Shown piece after piece: positions 1 through 7,860 of a stretch of DNA of 26,218 nt. The notes under the pieces were generated by a model. It was given only the letters and a program-made list of their open reading frames with translations. It searched no databases and was not told the DNA's origin. The position numbers were made by a program, and so were the translations under genes. Numbering within the stretch: position 1 is the first letter of the stretch; every line of letters starts with the position of its first letter. This DNA is from Schleiferiaceae bacterium. GTDB taxonomy: Bacteria > Bacteroidota > Bacteroidia > Flavobacteriales > Schleiferiaceae. The stretch is from contig JALQUY010000004.1 in the NCBI GenBank assembly GCA_023260615.1, positions 1-26,218 on the forward strand. Reading direction: 5' to 3'.

Positions 1-2087
1 AACTTGAATTCCTTGGCAGCGAGTACGTTGAATGCGTAGCGGCCGTTAAAAATGGTGTTTCGCCAAACGCCGTCCGAACCTTGGTATTTCGCGTCAAACA
101 GGGAAGCCGTCGTCAAGAAGTAGAAGCCACCAGCGAAGAAGCGCTCCGCGGTAAGCTCCAGGCCGTAGTTGCGTCCAACGCCTGTGTTCTGCAGCGTGTC
201 GGGCCAAATTCGGCCAAAGCCCGTTCCGGCATTCAGCATGGAGAAGCTGCTAGGTTTGGTTTCGACGGGGACGTCAAAGAGGTACTGGTAGTAGGTCTCC
301 ACTTTGGTTTTAATGGGAAGGCCCTTGTACGTGCGCTCCCAGCCACCGGCTACTTGGAAGCTCTTCATCAGGCCAATTCGGTCCGTATTGTGCTCTTGAG
401 GATCGTGCCCAATGGTGGTAACGGCGTAGTAATAGAGGTAGGGAGCTTGCATTTGGGCGTGCAGACCTGAACCGGCGAAGAAGCGGTCGTTGTCGGTCGC
501 CTGGTAGCTAATGCCCACACGCGGCTCCAAGGGCATGAAGGAGATTTTATTGACGCCCGAGTACAATGAGGTCGCACCCGCGGTCAGCGTGGTCTTATCG
601 TTCAAACGCGTCTTGTAGCTGATATAAGGCTGCACAACGGGCCAAGCCGTTTTAGTCGCCCACTGTACACGCCAAGGGGGCAATTGTCCGGTCACCCCGT
701 CGAACTGACGTACGGAATCTTGGTAGTTCAACATGTAGAGGTCTACATTGATACCATATTGGAGGGTTCCGCGCAAGCCAATTTTGTGGTTGTAGGCCAA
801 GAAACCATGCAGCTTGTTCTCCGTAAAGGTGTAATTGAGCATGGTGTCGTTGGCGGTAACCACCCAACCGAATGTACCGTCGCCCAAGGGCCCAATCTCA
901 CGCTGGAGCTTGGTGTTAACCGCCTGAATGCGGGCGGAGGAGGCGGCGATACCGGCCTTCATGAACGTCCGCTTGTTGATAGGGCGCGTATAGTTGACAC
1001 CGCCCACAATCATGTCGCTGCCAAAGTACTGGTCGCGGTCTGTGGAGCCGTAGCTCTCAAATCCGTTCGTATCCGTTTGGTTGCTAATGAGAATCTCGAT
1101 GTCCGACTTGCCAAACATCGTCCAGAGGGCCAGTTTTCCTCCATTCTTTTGCGGGAAGGTGAGGCGGAAGGCGCCGTCTTGGTACTTGGGAATGGCGTTG
1201 GTGCCTAGGTTGATGTTCAAGGCTTGGAACATGCTCAAGGTCGAGTAGCGGTAGACGCCCAAGAAGGAAGGGGCGCGCTGGCCTTCCTTGGCGGGGCCCA
1301 GCGGTCCTTCGAGCATGAGCTCCGTGCCGAGCAAGCCAAGCTGGGCAGAACCTTCAAATTTTTCGTTGTTTCCGTCGCGCATTTGGAGGTCAAAGACTCC
1401 AGCGATGGCATTGCCGTACTCAGCGGGCCAAGCGCCTGTGAAGAAGTCCGAATTGGCCAAGAACTTGTTGTTCAAGATGGTGACTGGACCACCGCCGGTT
1501 CCTGGGATGGAGAAGTGGTTGGGGTTGGGAATGTTAATGCCTTCCATTCGGTACAAAACGCCTGCGGGGGTGTTGCCTCGGATGACAAGGTCGTTCCGCT
1601 GGTCGTCCGAACCTTGCACGCCGGCGAAATTGGTCGCCATTCGGGCCGGTTCACCGCGCGAACCTGCGTACAAATTGGTTTCCTCCACCGAGAATTGCCG
1701 CGCAGATACCGTGGCCATCTCATTTTTTGCTTGGCCAGAAGCAACGGCGGTAACCTCCACAGTCCCCAACTGGGTGGCTACCTCTTGGAGTCCAATGGTC
1801 AGAACGGCTTCTTTAGCGGAGTTCAGCTCCAAAGCACGCGTTTGTGCGCCGTAGCCAAACAAGCCCGCCGTAAGAGTCTGGCGACCCACCGGGATGTTTG
1901 CCAATTTGAAGGAGCCTTGGTCGTCGGTCACCGCTTTTTGATCGCCAATACTAACGGTGGCGCCCATCAAAGGAAACTTAGAATCGGCGTCGACAATGGT
2001 GCCTCGAACCGTTTGGGTGAGGACCTGAGCCCAAGAAAGGGTGGGGAGTGCAACCAATGCGATTGCCAGTATCCATGAGCGTTTCAT
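1..2087 (-). CDS. TonB-dependent receptor with carboxypeptidase-regulatory-like N-terminus (partial, C-terminus beyond window)
   Basis: The minus strand is open from an ATG at 2085-2087 to the first base of the window without a stop, giving about 695 residues with the end of the beta-barrel missing. The protein starts MKRSWILAIALVALPTLSWAQ, apart from the last residue a typical signal peptide ending at A-Q. A carboxypeptidase-regulatory-like domain follows (about residues 25-105: GTIVDADSKFPLMGATV, then a TDDQGSF turn). Next is a plug domain with an RGNTPAGVLYRMEGINIPNP stretch, the usual plug pattern of R-G-N and an E-G-I loop, and then A-E-Y-G-N-A. Aromatic-rich barrel strands fill the rest. 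The substrate is unknown: no SusD partner is adjacent. It is divergent from the second receptor with 110 bases between the starts. Family assignment is firm, substrate is not. Confidence 0.9.
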   Translation of the reverse strand, partial: MKRSWILAIALVALPTLSWAQVLTQTVRGTIVDADSKFPLMGATVSIGDQKAVTDDQGSFKLANIPVGRQTLTAGLFGYGAQTRALELNSAKEAVLTIGLQEVATQLGTVEVTAVASGQAKNEMATVSARQFSVEETNLYAGSRGEPARMATNFAGVQGSDDQRNDLVIRGNTPAGVLYRMEGINIPNPNHFSIPGTGGGPVTILNNKFLANSDFFTGAWPAEYGNAIAGVFDLQMRDGNNEKFEGSAQLGLLGTELMLEGPLGPAKEGQRAPSFLGVYRYSTLSMFQALNINLGTNAIPKYQDGAFRLTFPQKNGGKLALWTMFGKSDIEILISNQTDTNGFESYGSTDRDQYFGSDMIVGGVNYTRPINKRTFMKAGIAASSARIQAVNTKLQREIGPLGDGTFGWVVTANDTMLNYTFTENKLHGFLAYNHKIGLRGTLQYGINVDLYMLNYQDSVRQFDGVTGQLPPWRVQWATKTAWPVVQPYISYKTRLNDKTTLTAGATSLYSGVNKISFMPLEPRVGISYQATDNDRFFAGSGLHAQMQAPYLYYYAVTTIGHDPQEHNTDRIGLMKSFQVAGGWERTYKGLPIKTKVETYYQYLFDVPVETKPSSFSMLNAGTGFGRIWPDTLQNTGVGRNYGLELTAERFFAGGFYFLTTASLFDAKYQGSDGVWRNTIFNGRYAFNVLAAKEFK

Positions 2088-2172
2088 AGGATGAATAGAT
2101 TTTGTGTTCCTTAAAAGTAGGGGAATTCTACCCAAAAGGGAAGGTGCCTGCAACCAGCGGCATGCTTTTTGG

Positions 2173-2180
2173 CATCTTTG
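2173..2180 (+). promoter_or_regulatory. Possible -7 promoter box CATCTTTG upstream of the second receptor
   Basis: CATCTTTG resembles the Bacteroidota -7 consensus TAnnTTTG and is identical to the box before the DUF6695 gene at 9233. It would give a leader of about 10-15 bases before the ATG at 2198. No clear TTG -33 box is seen about 20 bases upstream, so this is tentative. Confidence 0.35.
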
Positions 2181-2197
2181 TAGAACATTTCCTACGC

Positions 2198-4582
2198 ATG
2201 AAGCAATTTTCCGTAATCCTTTTGGCCGCTCTGGCCCTTTTCACACAGCCACTTCGGGCCCAAACGCGTGGCTCCTACACGGTAAATGGCTTCGTCACCG
2301 ACAGTCAGACCGGTGAGAAGCTCATTTCCGCCTACGTATTTGACCAGGTGTCCCAGCAGGGAACCACGACCAATGCCTATGGCTTCTTTTCCATGACGCT
2401 CCCCAAAGACAGCGTGGCCCTGCAGGTCAGTTTCATCGGCTACCAGCCCTACCTCAAGGGCAGTTTCCTGAACAAGCGAAGTGTCACAGAGATGGACGTC
2501 ATGCTCGTTCCCGACGATATTCTGCTCGAGGAAGTCGAAGTGGTCGGTGTCCGGGCGGGCGAAGTGCAAGAGCGCACGCAGATGAGTTCGGTCAATTTGG
2601 ACATCAAAACGGTGAAAAACTTGCCCGTGCTGCTGGGTGAAACAGACTTGCTCAAGGTCATTCAATTGCTGCCGGGGGTTCAAAGCGGTACGGAGGGTAC
2701 GTCGGGCTTTTACGTGCGCGGCGGCGGACCGGACCAAAACCTCATTCTTATCGACGGCGTACCCGTTTACAACGTTTCCCACCTCTTTGGCTTTTTCTCG
2801 GTCTTCAATGCAGATGCGATCAACAATGTCCAGCTCATCAAGGGCGGTTTTCCCGCGGAATATGGCGGTCGCTTGTCCTCCGTTCTGGATGTCCGAATGA
2901 AAGAAGGCAATCTCAAGGAGTGGAAGGTGGAAGGCGCAGTAGGGGTGATTTCCTCCAAATTGACCGTGGAAGGTCCGCTCTGGAAGGACCGAACCTCGAT
3001 GTTGATTTCGGGCCGACGCACCTATTTGGACGTGTTGACCCAGCCTATCATTCTGGCCAACAACCCCAACGGTACAGGCGGCTACTATTTCTACGATTTC
3101 AATGCCAAGGTCAATCATAAGATAAACCGCAACAACCAGCTGTATTTGAGCTTTTACAACGGATTGGACGAGGCCTACATCCGCTACCAAGATTCCTGGG
3201 AGAATCAGGGAATTCGAACCACGACTAAGTCCGACAACAGTCTAAATTGGGGCAACCGCATCGCGACCGCCCGTTGGAACTGGATTATTACCCCACAGCT
3301 CTTCAGCAATGTCACGGCCACTTACAGCCGGTACCGCTTCTTGACGGATTTGAATTTGGAAGACACGAGGACCGATTTGGCCACGCAGCAGTCGAGCACC
3401 GACCGCTTCGCCATCAGTTATTTGTCGTCCATTGAAGACAAGGGTGCGCGCTGGGACTTTGACTATGCGCCATCGCCCAATCACGCCATTAAGTTTGGGG
3501 CCTCCTTCACCCAGCATGCCTACGAACCTGGGGTGAACAGCATCACCTTCTCATCGGGGGGCAACACCTTGGACACCAATTTTGGCTCCTTCCCTAAAGT
3601 GGCCAACGACTACGTGGCCTTCTTCCAGGACGACTGGAAGATTGGGGATCGTCTTCGGGTGAATATGGGAGTGCATTTTAACGGATTCCAGGTGGATGAG
3701 GTGAATTACCAGAGTTTGCAGCCCCGCCTTTCGGCCCGGTACCTGTTGAGTGAAAAGAGCTCACTCAAATGGAGCTATGTCCAAATGGTGCAGTACATGC
3801 ACTTGTTAGCGAATCAAACGATTGGCCTGCCCACCGACCTCTGGGTGCCAGTGACGGAGAACATTCGGCCGCAAGAAGCCTGGCAGACGGCTATCGGCTA
3901 TGCCCACAATTTGGGCAAAGGCTGGGAGCTCACCTTGGAAGGCTACTACAAGGACATGCAGAACCTGATCGAATACAAAGACGGGGCCTCCTTCTTGTTC
4001 GGCTTCCAGGACTGGCAGGAAAAGGTAACGGTCGGTCGCGGTTGGGCCTATGGCGCCGAATTTCTGCTGGAAAAGAAAACCGGACGCACCACAGGCTGGT
4101 TGGGCTACACCTGGGCCAAGGCCATGCGTCAGTTCGATGAAATCAACTTTGGCGACCCCTATCCGTACACCTACGACCGCCGCCACGACGTGAGTTTAAC
4201 CATGAGCCACCAGTTCAATGAGAAGTGGTCGGGTGGACTCGTGTGGGTCTATGGAACGGGCCGAGCTACGACGCTTCCCACTCGGAAGTACTACGCGCGC
4301 CCTGAGACCTTCTCTTTTGAACCCTGGTACTACACCATTGAGCAAGTACAAGGCCGCAACAACTTCCGTGAGCCCGCTTATCACCGTTTGGATTTGTCGG
4401 TCACCCGCACCACGCCTACCCGTTGGGGCGAGGAGAGCTGGCAGTTTGGCGTCTACAATGCCTACAACCGCATCAACATCTTCTTCATGGACTTTGGCTA
4501 CGACGACAACGACAACCGCGTGCTAAAAGGCTATGGGTTGTTCCCCATGATTCCTTCTGTGTCTTACGCGTTTAAATTCTAA
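2198..4582 (+). CDS. TonB-dependent receptor, carboxypeptidase-regulatory-like plus plug plus barrel
   Basis: An outer-membrane active transporter of 794 residues, driven by TonB/ExbBD. I chose the ATG at 2198 over an in-frame start at 2102 because it opens directly on a signal peptide (MKQFSVILLAALALFTQPLR, then A-Q). A carboxypeptidase-regulatory-like domain follows (about residues 25-110: VNGFVTDSQTGEKL, then NAYGFFS). The plug domain carries GFYVRGGGPDQNLILIDGVP and an AEYGGRLSSVLDV stretch. The barrel ends in the usual terminal aromatic residue (F-K-F). The next gene starts 3 bases after the stop and encodes a DUF4249 lipoprotein. That pairing is common in Bacteroidota, where the lipoprotein probably caps or assists the receptor. 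The substrate cannot be told from sequence. Confidence 0.93.
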   Translation: MKQFSVILLAALALFTQPLRAQTRGSYTVNGFVTDSQTGEKLISAYVFDQVSQQGTTTNAYGFFSMTLPKDSVALQVSFIGYQPYLKGSFLNKRSVTEMDVMLVPDDILLEEVEVVGVRAGEVQERTQMSSVNLDIKTVKNLPVLLGETDLLKVIQLLPGVQSGTEGTSGFYVRGGGPDQNLILIDGVPVYNVSHLFGFFSVFNADAINNVQLIKGGFPAEYGGRLSSVLDVRMKEGNLKEWKVEGAVGVISSKLTVEGPLWKDRTSMLISGRRTYLDVLTQPIILANNPNGTGGYYFYDFNAKVNHKINRNNQLYLSFYNGLDEAYIRYQDSWENQGIRTTTKSDNSLNWGNRIATARWNWIITPQLFSNVTATYSRYRFLTDLNLEDTRTDLATQQSSTDRFAISYLSSIEDKGARWDFDYAPSPNHAIKFGASFTQHAYEPGVNSITFSSGGNTLDTNFGSFPKVANDYVAFFQDDWKIGDRLRVNMGVHFNGFQVDEVNYQSLQPRLSARYLLSEKSSLKWSYVQMVQYMHLLANQTIGLPTDLWVPVTENIRPQEAWQTAIGYAHNLGKGWELTLEGYYKDMQNLIEYKDGASFLFGFQDWQEKVTVGRGWAYGAEFLLEKKTGRTTGWLGYTWAKAMRQFDEINFGDPYPYTYDRRHDVSLTMSHQFNEKWSGGLVWVYGTGRATTLPTRKYYARPETFSFEPWYYTIEQVQGRNNFREPAYHRLDLSVTRTTPTRWGEESWQFGVYNAYNRINIFFMDFGYDDNDNRVLKGYGLFPMIPSVSYAFKF

Positions 4583-4585
4583 GCG

Positions 4586-5464
4586 ATGAAATCTATTCTT
4601 GCCACAACCGCTGCACTGACCCTGGTATTCTGGTCCTGCGAGCGCATTATTCCCTTCACGGCTGAGGACGACCAGCCCTTAATTACGTTGTACAGTTCCC
4701 TGGAACCCGATGCGCCTGTAGAGGCTTTTGTATCGCGGTCGGTGGGTATCCTGGATCAAGGCGAACCTATTTTGCTGGAGGATGCTACCGTTTGGGCTGA
4801 GGACGGCAACGGCCAGGTGCTCGACACCTTGGCGTTCATCGGATTTGGGCAGTACCGCTCCCCCAATTTGACGGGCGTTGCTGGCCAAACCTACGTCATC
4901 CGCGCCACCCATGCCTCGTTGCCAGCCGTAAGCGGCTCGGCCAAGATTCCAGCTATTCCAGCTGAAGGGGCGGTGGATTCTCTCACCGCTTTTGATGGTG
5001 CGAGCGGCGGACCAGGCATGGGCGGTATGCCCTATGTGGAGTATTCCTTTGAAATCATCGACGATGGCGAACCGGGCTATTACCAAATAGAAGGCTACGA
5101 GCGCTTGCGAGGCACCTTCACCATTCCCGAATACCCCTTGCTCATCGAAACAGACGACCCCTTGGTCAACGGTAGCGGATTTGGTCAAGACAAGTGGCAG
5201 CAGCGCATCGACATTTCCAATGAGTTCTTTCTTGGTAGCACGCATACCATGACGCTGCGTGTCTACCAGTGGGATCAGCAGAGCATGGAAATCCTCTTTA
5301 AACTAAAGAAGGTGGACGAGGCCACCTTCTTTTATGAGCGATCCATGGATCAGTACCAGAATTCAAACGGGAATCCGTTCACACAGCCCGTCTCCGTCTA
5401 TTCTAACGTGTTAGACGGTTTAGGAGTCGTTTCAGGAACGGCTCATCGCTGGATCCTGCCGTAG
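4586..5464 (+). CDS. DUF4249-family outer-membrane lipoprotein
   Basis: A 292-residue protein with a lipoprotein signal, LTLVFWSC, placing the lipidated cysteine at Cys18. After it comes the short ERIIPF stretch followed by an extracellular-type beta domain (LITLYSSLEPD, then V-E-A-F-V-S-R-S near residues 47-54), which is the usual opening of DUF4249 proteins. It lies 3 bases downstream of the TonB-dependent receptor stop, so the two are almost certainly co-transcribed and probably form a receptor-lipoprotein unit at the cell surface. The molecular role of DUF4249 is not established. Its last 62 bases overlap, tail to tail, the end of the rhodanese gene on the other strand. The length is close to, or slightly under, the family norm. 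Confidence 0.85.
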   Translation: MKSILATTAALTLVFWSCERIIPFTAEDDQPLITLYSSLEPDAPVEAFVSRSVGILDQGEPILLEDATVWAEDGNGQVLDTLAFIGFGQYRSPNLTGVAGQTYVIRATHASLPAVSGSAKIPAIPAEGAVDSLTAFDGASGGPGMGGMPYVEYSFEIIDDGEPGYYQIEGYERLRGTFTIPEYPLLIETDDPLVNGSGFGQDKWQQRIDISNEFFLGSTHTMTLRVYQWDQQSMEILFKLKKVDEATFFYERSMDQYQNSNGNPFTQPVSVYSNVLDGLGVVSGTAHRWILP

Positions 5465-6128
5465 CGGGTGCGGCTTCTGCCGCTGCTTCGGGAGCGGGAG
5501 GGTTCGTAGCCACTCCGCTGTTGGGGCAAACGTAATCCGTAACAGTGATGCCTTCTTGGTTCTTGATGGCGCCAAATCCGCCTTGGATGTCCACGATGTT
5601 GTGAACGCCGCGGCTCTTGAGGATGGAGCTGAAGATCATCGAGCGGTAGCCACCGGCACAGTGGATGTACACGGGGTTTCCTGAGGGCAATTCATTAAAA
5701 CGGGCATTCAGATCGTCCAACGGCAAGTTGATGGAGGTCGTCATGCGCTCGGCGGTGTATTCGCCTACTTTGCGCACGTCCAACACAACGGCCGCGGGAT
5801 CGGCTGCGAGGCGCTGTGCAAATTCTGCCGTCGTGATGCTCTCAACGCTATCGGAGTCTTTTCCAGCAGCGGTCCAAGCCTCAAAACCTCCTTCGAGGTA
5901 GCCCAAGACGCGGTCGTAGCCTACACGCGCCATGCGCTTGATGACTTCTTCTTCACGGCCGTTGTCCGTCACGAGCAAGATGTTCTGCTTGATGTCGGGG
6001 ATGAGGGCGCCTACCCATGGGGCAAAACCGCCGTCAATACCGATGTTGATGGAGTTGGGGATGTGGCCCGCGGCAAAGGTCTGGGGCTTGCGCGTATCCA
6101 ATACCAAGGCTTCCATTTCATTCGCCAT
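5403..6128 (-). CDS. Tandem rhodanese protein (C-terminal half of a CstB-like persulfide dioxygenase/rhodanese)
   Basis: A 241-residue protein with two rhodanese domains. The first (about residues 5-90: LDTRKPQTFAAGHIP, then YLEGGFEAW) has VTDNGRE where the active-site loop should be, so it lacks the catalytic cysteine and is a pseudo-rhodanese. The second (about 97-187) has an intact C-A-G-G-Y-R-S loop with Cys157. This order matches the second half of CstB, a fusion of persulfide dioxygenase, pseudo-rhodanese and rhodanese that makes thiosulfate from persulfides; in related Flavobacteriia I recall the same fused protein of about 470 residues. Here the half starts at its own ATG, which overlaps the preceding dioxygenase gene by 11 bases in another frame. 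A non-conserved Ala/Pro tail (after residue 205) ends in a basic amphipathic stretch, FLKRLLNRLTR. Confidence 0.88.
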   Translation of the reverse strand: MANEMEALVLDTRKPQTFAAGHIPNSINIGIDGGFAPWVGALIPDIKQNILLVTDNGREEEVIKRMARVGYDRVLGYLEGGFEAWTAAGKDSDSVESITTAEFAQRLAADPAAVVLDVRKVGEYTAERMTTSINLPLDDLNARFNELPSGNPVYIHCAGGYRSMIFSSILKSRGVHNIVDIQGGFGAIKNQEGITVTDYVCPNSGVATNPPAPEAAAEAAPATAGSSDEPFLKRLLNRLTR

Positions 6129-6939
6129 GGCTTCGAAAAGCTATAGGGTCAAAGGCTTTGCCCGCTTCCGCGAGGAGCTCTTCAAACCCAGGGATGGCTT
6201 GCTTGTTGAGGGCCACGTTCTCGGGGAAGTAGGCGGGGGGAGGCAATAGGCCGTCCGTTACCTCTTTCACAAATTCTTCGCGGGACATGTTGGCGCGAAG
6301 GGCGTAATTGGTCTCCAGCTGTTCGCCCAAGGTTCCCACCGTCTCCTTGCTCATGTTCTTGCCGCACGCGGAACCGGCACCGTGGCCAGGGTAGACCACC
6401 ACGTCTGGACTCAGGGTCATGATTTTGGTGCGCAATGAATCGAACAAGGTGCTTGCCAACTCTTCTTGTGTCATGCTGGCTGCTTTTTGCGCCAAATCGG
6501 GACGGCCGACATCGCCCAAGAAAAGGGTGTCGCCTGAGAAGAGCGCTCGGTCCGTGCCGTTTTCGTCTATCAGCAGATAGCACGTGGACTCCATGGTGTG
6601 GCCTGGCGTGTGCAAGACTTTGATTTTCAAATCGCCTACCTCCAAAATTTCGCCATCCGCGGCGCTGTGGAAGGTGAAGGAGGGGTTGGCATTGGGGCCG
6701 TAAACGATGGTAGCGCCGGTCTTTTCCGCCAAAGCCACGTGTCCGGATACAAAGTCCGCGTGGAAGTGCGTCTCCAAAACGTACTTGATTTTGACGCCCA
6801 ATTTCTCAGCACGCTCCAAATAAGGCGTGGATTCACGCAAGGGGTCGATCACCACGGCTTCTCCATTGGAGTGGATGAAGTAGGCGCCTTGCGCGAGGCA
6901 GCCGGTGTAAATCTGTTCGACGTTGGGATGAATATTCAT
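6118..6939 (-). CDS. Persulfide dioxygenase, metallo-beta-lactamase fold (ETHE1/CstB-like N-terminal half)
   Basis: A 273-residue metallo-beta-lactamase-fold protein. By family it oxidises glutathione or coenzyme A persulfide to sulfite, using one iron held by two His and one Asp. Visible ligands are His58 in THFHADF (with His60 and Asp62 of the HxHxD motif), His114 in TPGHT and Asp137 in SGDTLF; the YPGHG motif (His186) is also present. GDVGRPDLAQ is typical of persulfide dioxygenases. The sequence stays collinear with CstB-type proteins up to FDPIAF, after which the frame runs only R-S-H-G-E before TGA. Dropping one C at the frame change would restore A-F-E-A-M-A-N-E and join it to the rhodanese gene. 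It follows the TSUP gene by 26 bases on the same strand and is probably in its operon. Confidence 0.9.
   Translation of the reverse strand: MNIHPNVEQIYTGCLAQGAYFIHSNGEAVVIDPLRESTPYLERAEKLGVKIKYVLETHFHADFVSGHVALAEKTGATIVYGPNANPSFTFHSAADGEILEVGDLKIKVLHTPGHTMESTCYLLIDENGTDRALFSGDTLFLGDVGRPDLAQKAASMTQEELASTLFDSLRTKIMTLSPDVVVYPGHGAGSACGKNMSKETVGTLGEQLETNYALRANMSREEFVKEVTDGLLPPPAYFPENVALNKQAIPGFEELLAEAGKAFDPIAFRSHGE
6132..6141 (-). other. One-base frame change joining the dioxygenase and rhodanese frames; candidate +1 recoding site
   Basis: On the minus strand the dioxygenase frame reads GCT TTT CGA AGC CAT GGC GAA TGA, while the rhodanese frame reads TTC GAA GCC ATG. A tRNA-Phe slipping from UUU to UUC by +1, ahead of the often slowly decoded codon CGA, would yield A-F-E-A-M-A-N-E and a fused protein of about 508 residues like the single-gene homologues. 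The same pattern would result from a real one-base insertion or a sequencing error. Confidence 0.5.
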
Positions 6940-6965
6940 AATTCTTTCGGGTTGAGGTTCCTTTT

Positions 6966-7757
6966 TTACAACAATTCTTTTCCGACAATGAAGATGCCCA
7001 TGATGAGGACAAACCAGCCGAATGCTTTCTGCAAGCGCTTAGCTTCGATCTTCTTACTGACAAATGTACCAATCACCATACCGACGATTGCGACCAAAGT
7101 CACCAAGCTGAGCAAGGTCCAGTCCATCTCGTGATGTCCCAGGTCGCCCGTGAATCCCAACAAAGATTTGAAGGCGATAATGGTCAAACTGGTGCCAACA
7201 GCAGTTTTCATATCGAGACCGGTCACCAGTACTAGGGCAGGAATAATGAGGAAACCGCCACCCGCGCCCACCAGGCCGGTGAGCACACCAACGACCAAGC
7301 CTTCGGTCAAGACAATGGCAATTTTCTTGGCGGTGGACATTTCGCTGGTGCCAGAAGAAGCTTTCTTGCCGACAATCATGCCGCGTGCTGCGAGGAGCAT
7401 GAGTACAGCGAAGAGCAGCATTAAAAAGGTGTCCCGCGTGAGCTCAAAGCTGCCCAAGGTGGCCATGCTGTCGGGGATTTGAGGAACAATGAACGCACGG
7501 GTGGCATAGACGGCCACAACGGCAGGGGCGCCAAAGTAGAGTGCGGTGCCAAAGTCGACTTCGCCTTGTTTGGCTTTTGGAACGATAGAAGCCAAACTGG
7601 TTGCCCCCACAATGAAGAGGGAGTAGGCAGTGGCCACCGTAGGATCAATACCAAAGAGGTAGACCAATACCGGCAAGGTGAGGATGGATCCGCCGCCGCC
7701 CAAAATGCCCAAGGACAGGCCGATGAGAAGCGATGCGAGGTAAGCGAGAATGAGCAT
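6966..7757 (-). CDS. TSUP (TauE/SafE) family membrane transporter, probable sulfur-anion exporter
   Basis: A 263-residue integral membrane protein with about eight hydrophobic segments and the two repeated glycine-rich motifs of the TSUP family: GILGGGGSILTLP near residue 18 and GLVGAGGGFLIIPAL in the second half. TSUP members move sulfite, thiosulfate, sulfoacetate or other organosulfur anions. Next to a persulfide dioxygenase, a rhodanese and a sulfide:quinone oxidoreductase, the likely job here is export of sulfite or thiosulfate made by persulfide oxidation, or of another sulfane product; the exact substrate is inferred. It is the first gene of a minus-strand operon (TSUP, dioxygenase, rhodanese) and has a Crp/Fnr-type operator just upstream. 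Confidence 0.88.
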   Translation of the reverse strand: MLILAYLASLLIGLSLGILGGGGSILTLPVLVYLFGIDPTVATAYSLFIVGATSLASIVPKAKQGEVDFGTALYFGAPAVVAVYATRAFIVPQIPDSMATLGSFELTRDTFLMLLFAVLMLLAARGMIVGKKASSGTSEMSTAKKIAIVLTEGLVVGVLTGLVGAGGGFLIIPALVLVTGLDMKTAVGTSLTIIAFKSLLGFTGDLGHHEMDWTLLSLVTLVAIVGMVIGTFVSKKIEAKRLQKAFGWFVLIMGIFIVGKELL

Positions 7758-7779
7758 TCGTTCAGAGAGATTAGGAGTA

Positions 7780-7787
7780 CAAAGGTG
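7780..7787 (-). promoter_or_regulatory. -7 promoter box for the TSUP/persulfide dioxygenase operon
   Basis: On the minus strand CACCTTTG (consensus TAnnTTTG) stands 22 bases before the TSUP start codon. No TTG -33 box is found at the expected distance. Instead a palindromic operator is centred about 33 bases upstream of this box, the spacing expected for a Crp-type class II activator replacing a weak -33 element. Confidence 0.5.
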
Positions 7788-7808
7788 CCGGAAGCTGCCG
7801 AATTAATG

Positions 7809-7824
7809 CGTGACTTGCATCACG
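7809..7824. promoter_or_regulatory. Crp/Fnr-type operator, CGTGA-N6-TCACG
   Basis: CGTGACTTGCATCACG is an inverted repeat with perfect five-base arms and a six-base spacer, the geometry of Crp-type sites (GTGA-N6-TCAC). It sits directly between the terminator of the sulfide:quinone oxidoreductase gene and the -7 box of the TSUP operon. Two related sites occur at 9183 and 18137. Confidence 0.65.
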
Positions 7825-7853
7825 AAAAAAAGCCCGGAGACAGGCTCCGGGCT
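7825..7853 (-). terminator. Rho-independent terminator after the sulfide:quinone oxidoreductase gene
   Basis: On the minus strand AGCCCGGAG, a five-base loop and CTCCGGGCT form a nine-base-pair GC-rich stem followed by a run of seven T, starting 7 bases beyond the stop codon. It separates the oxidoreductase transcript from the TSUP operon, which therefore needs its own promoter. Confidence 0.88.
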
Positions 7854-7860
7854 TTGAGGC

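Noticed and set aside
1224..2078. Long open frame opposite the first TonB-dependent receptor
   Set aside because: It is the complement of a well-supported receptor gene; the codon bias of this fairly GC-rich genome keeps opposite frames open. Similar shadows lie at 2192-3190 (minus), 7936-8835 (plus) and 23207-24166 (plus).
2119..2133. GTAG-N7-CTAC inverted repeat between the two divergent receptors
   Set aside because: The arms are only four bases and no second copy was seen, so it is not above chance.
3533..3546. A further GTGA-N6-TCAC match
   Set aside because: It is inside the coding sequence of the second TonB-dependent receptor, lacks the C after GTGA seen in the three intergenic copies, and is about what chance predicts for a window of this size.
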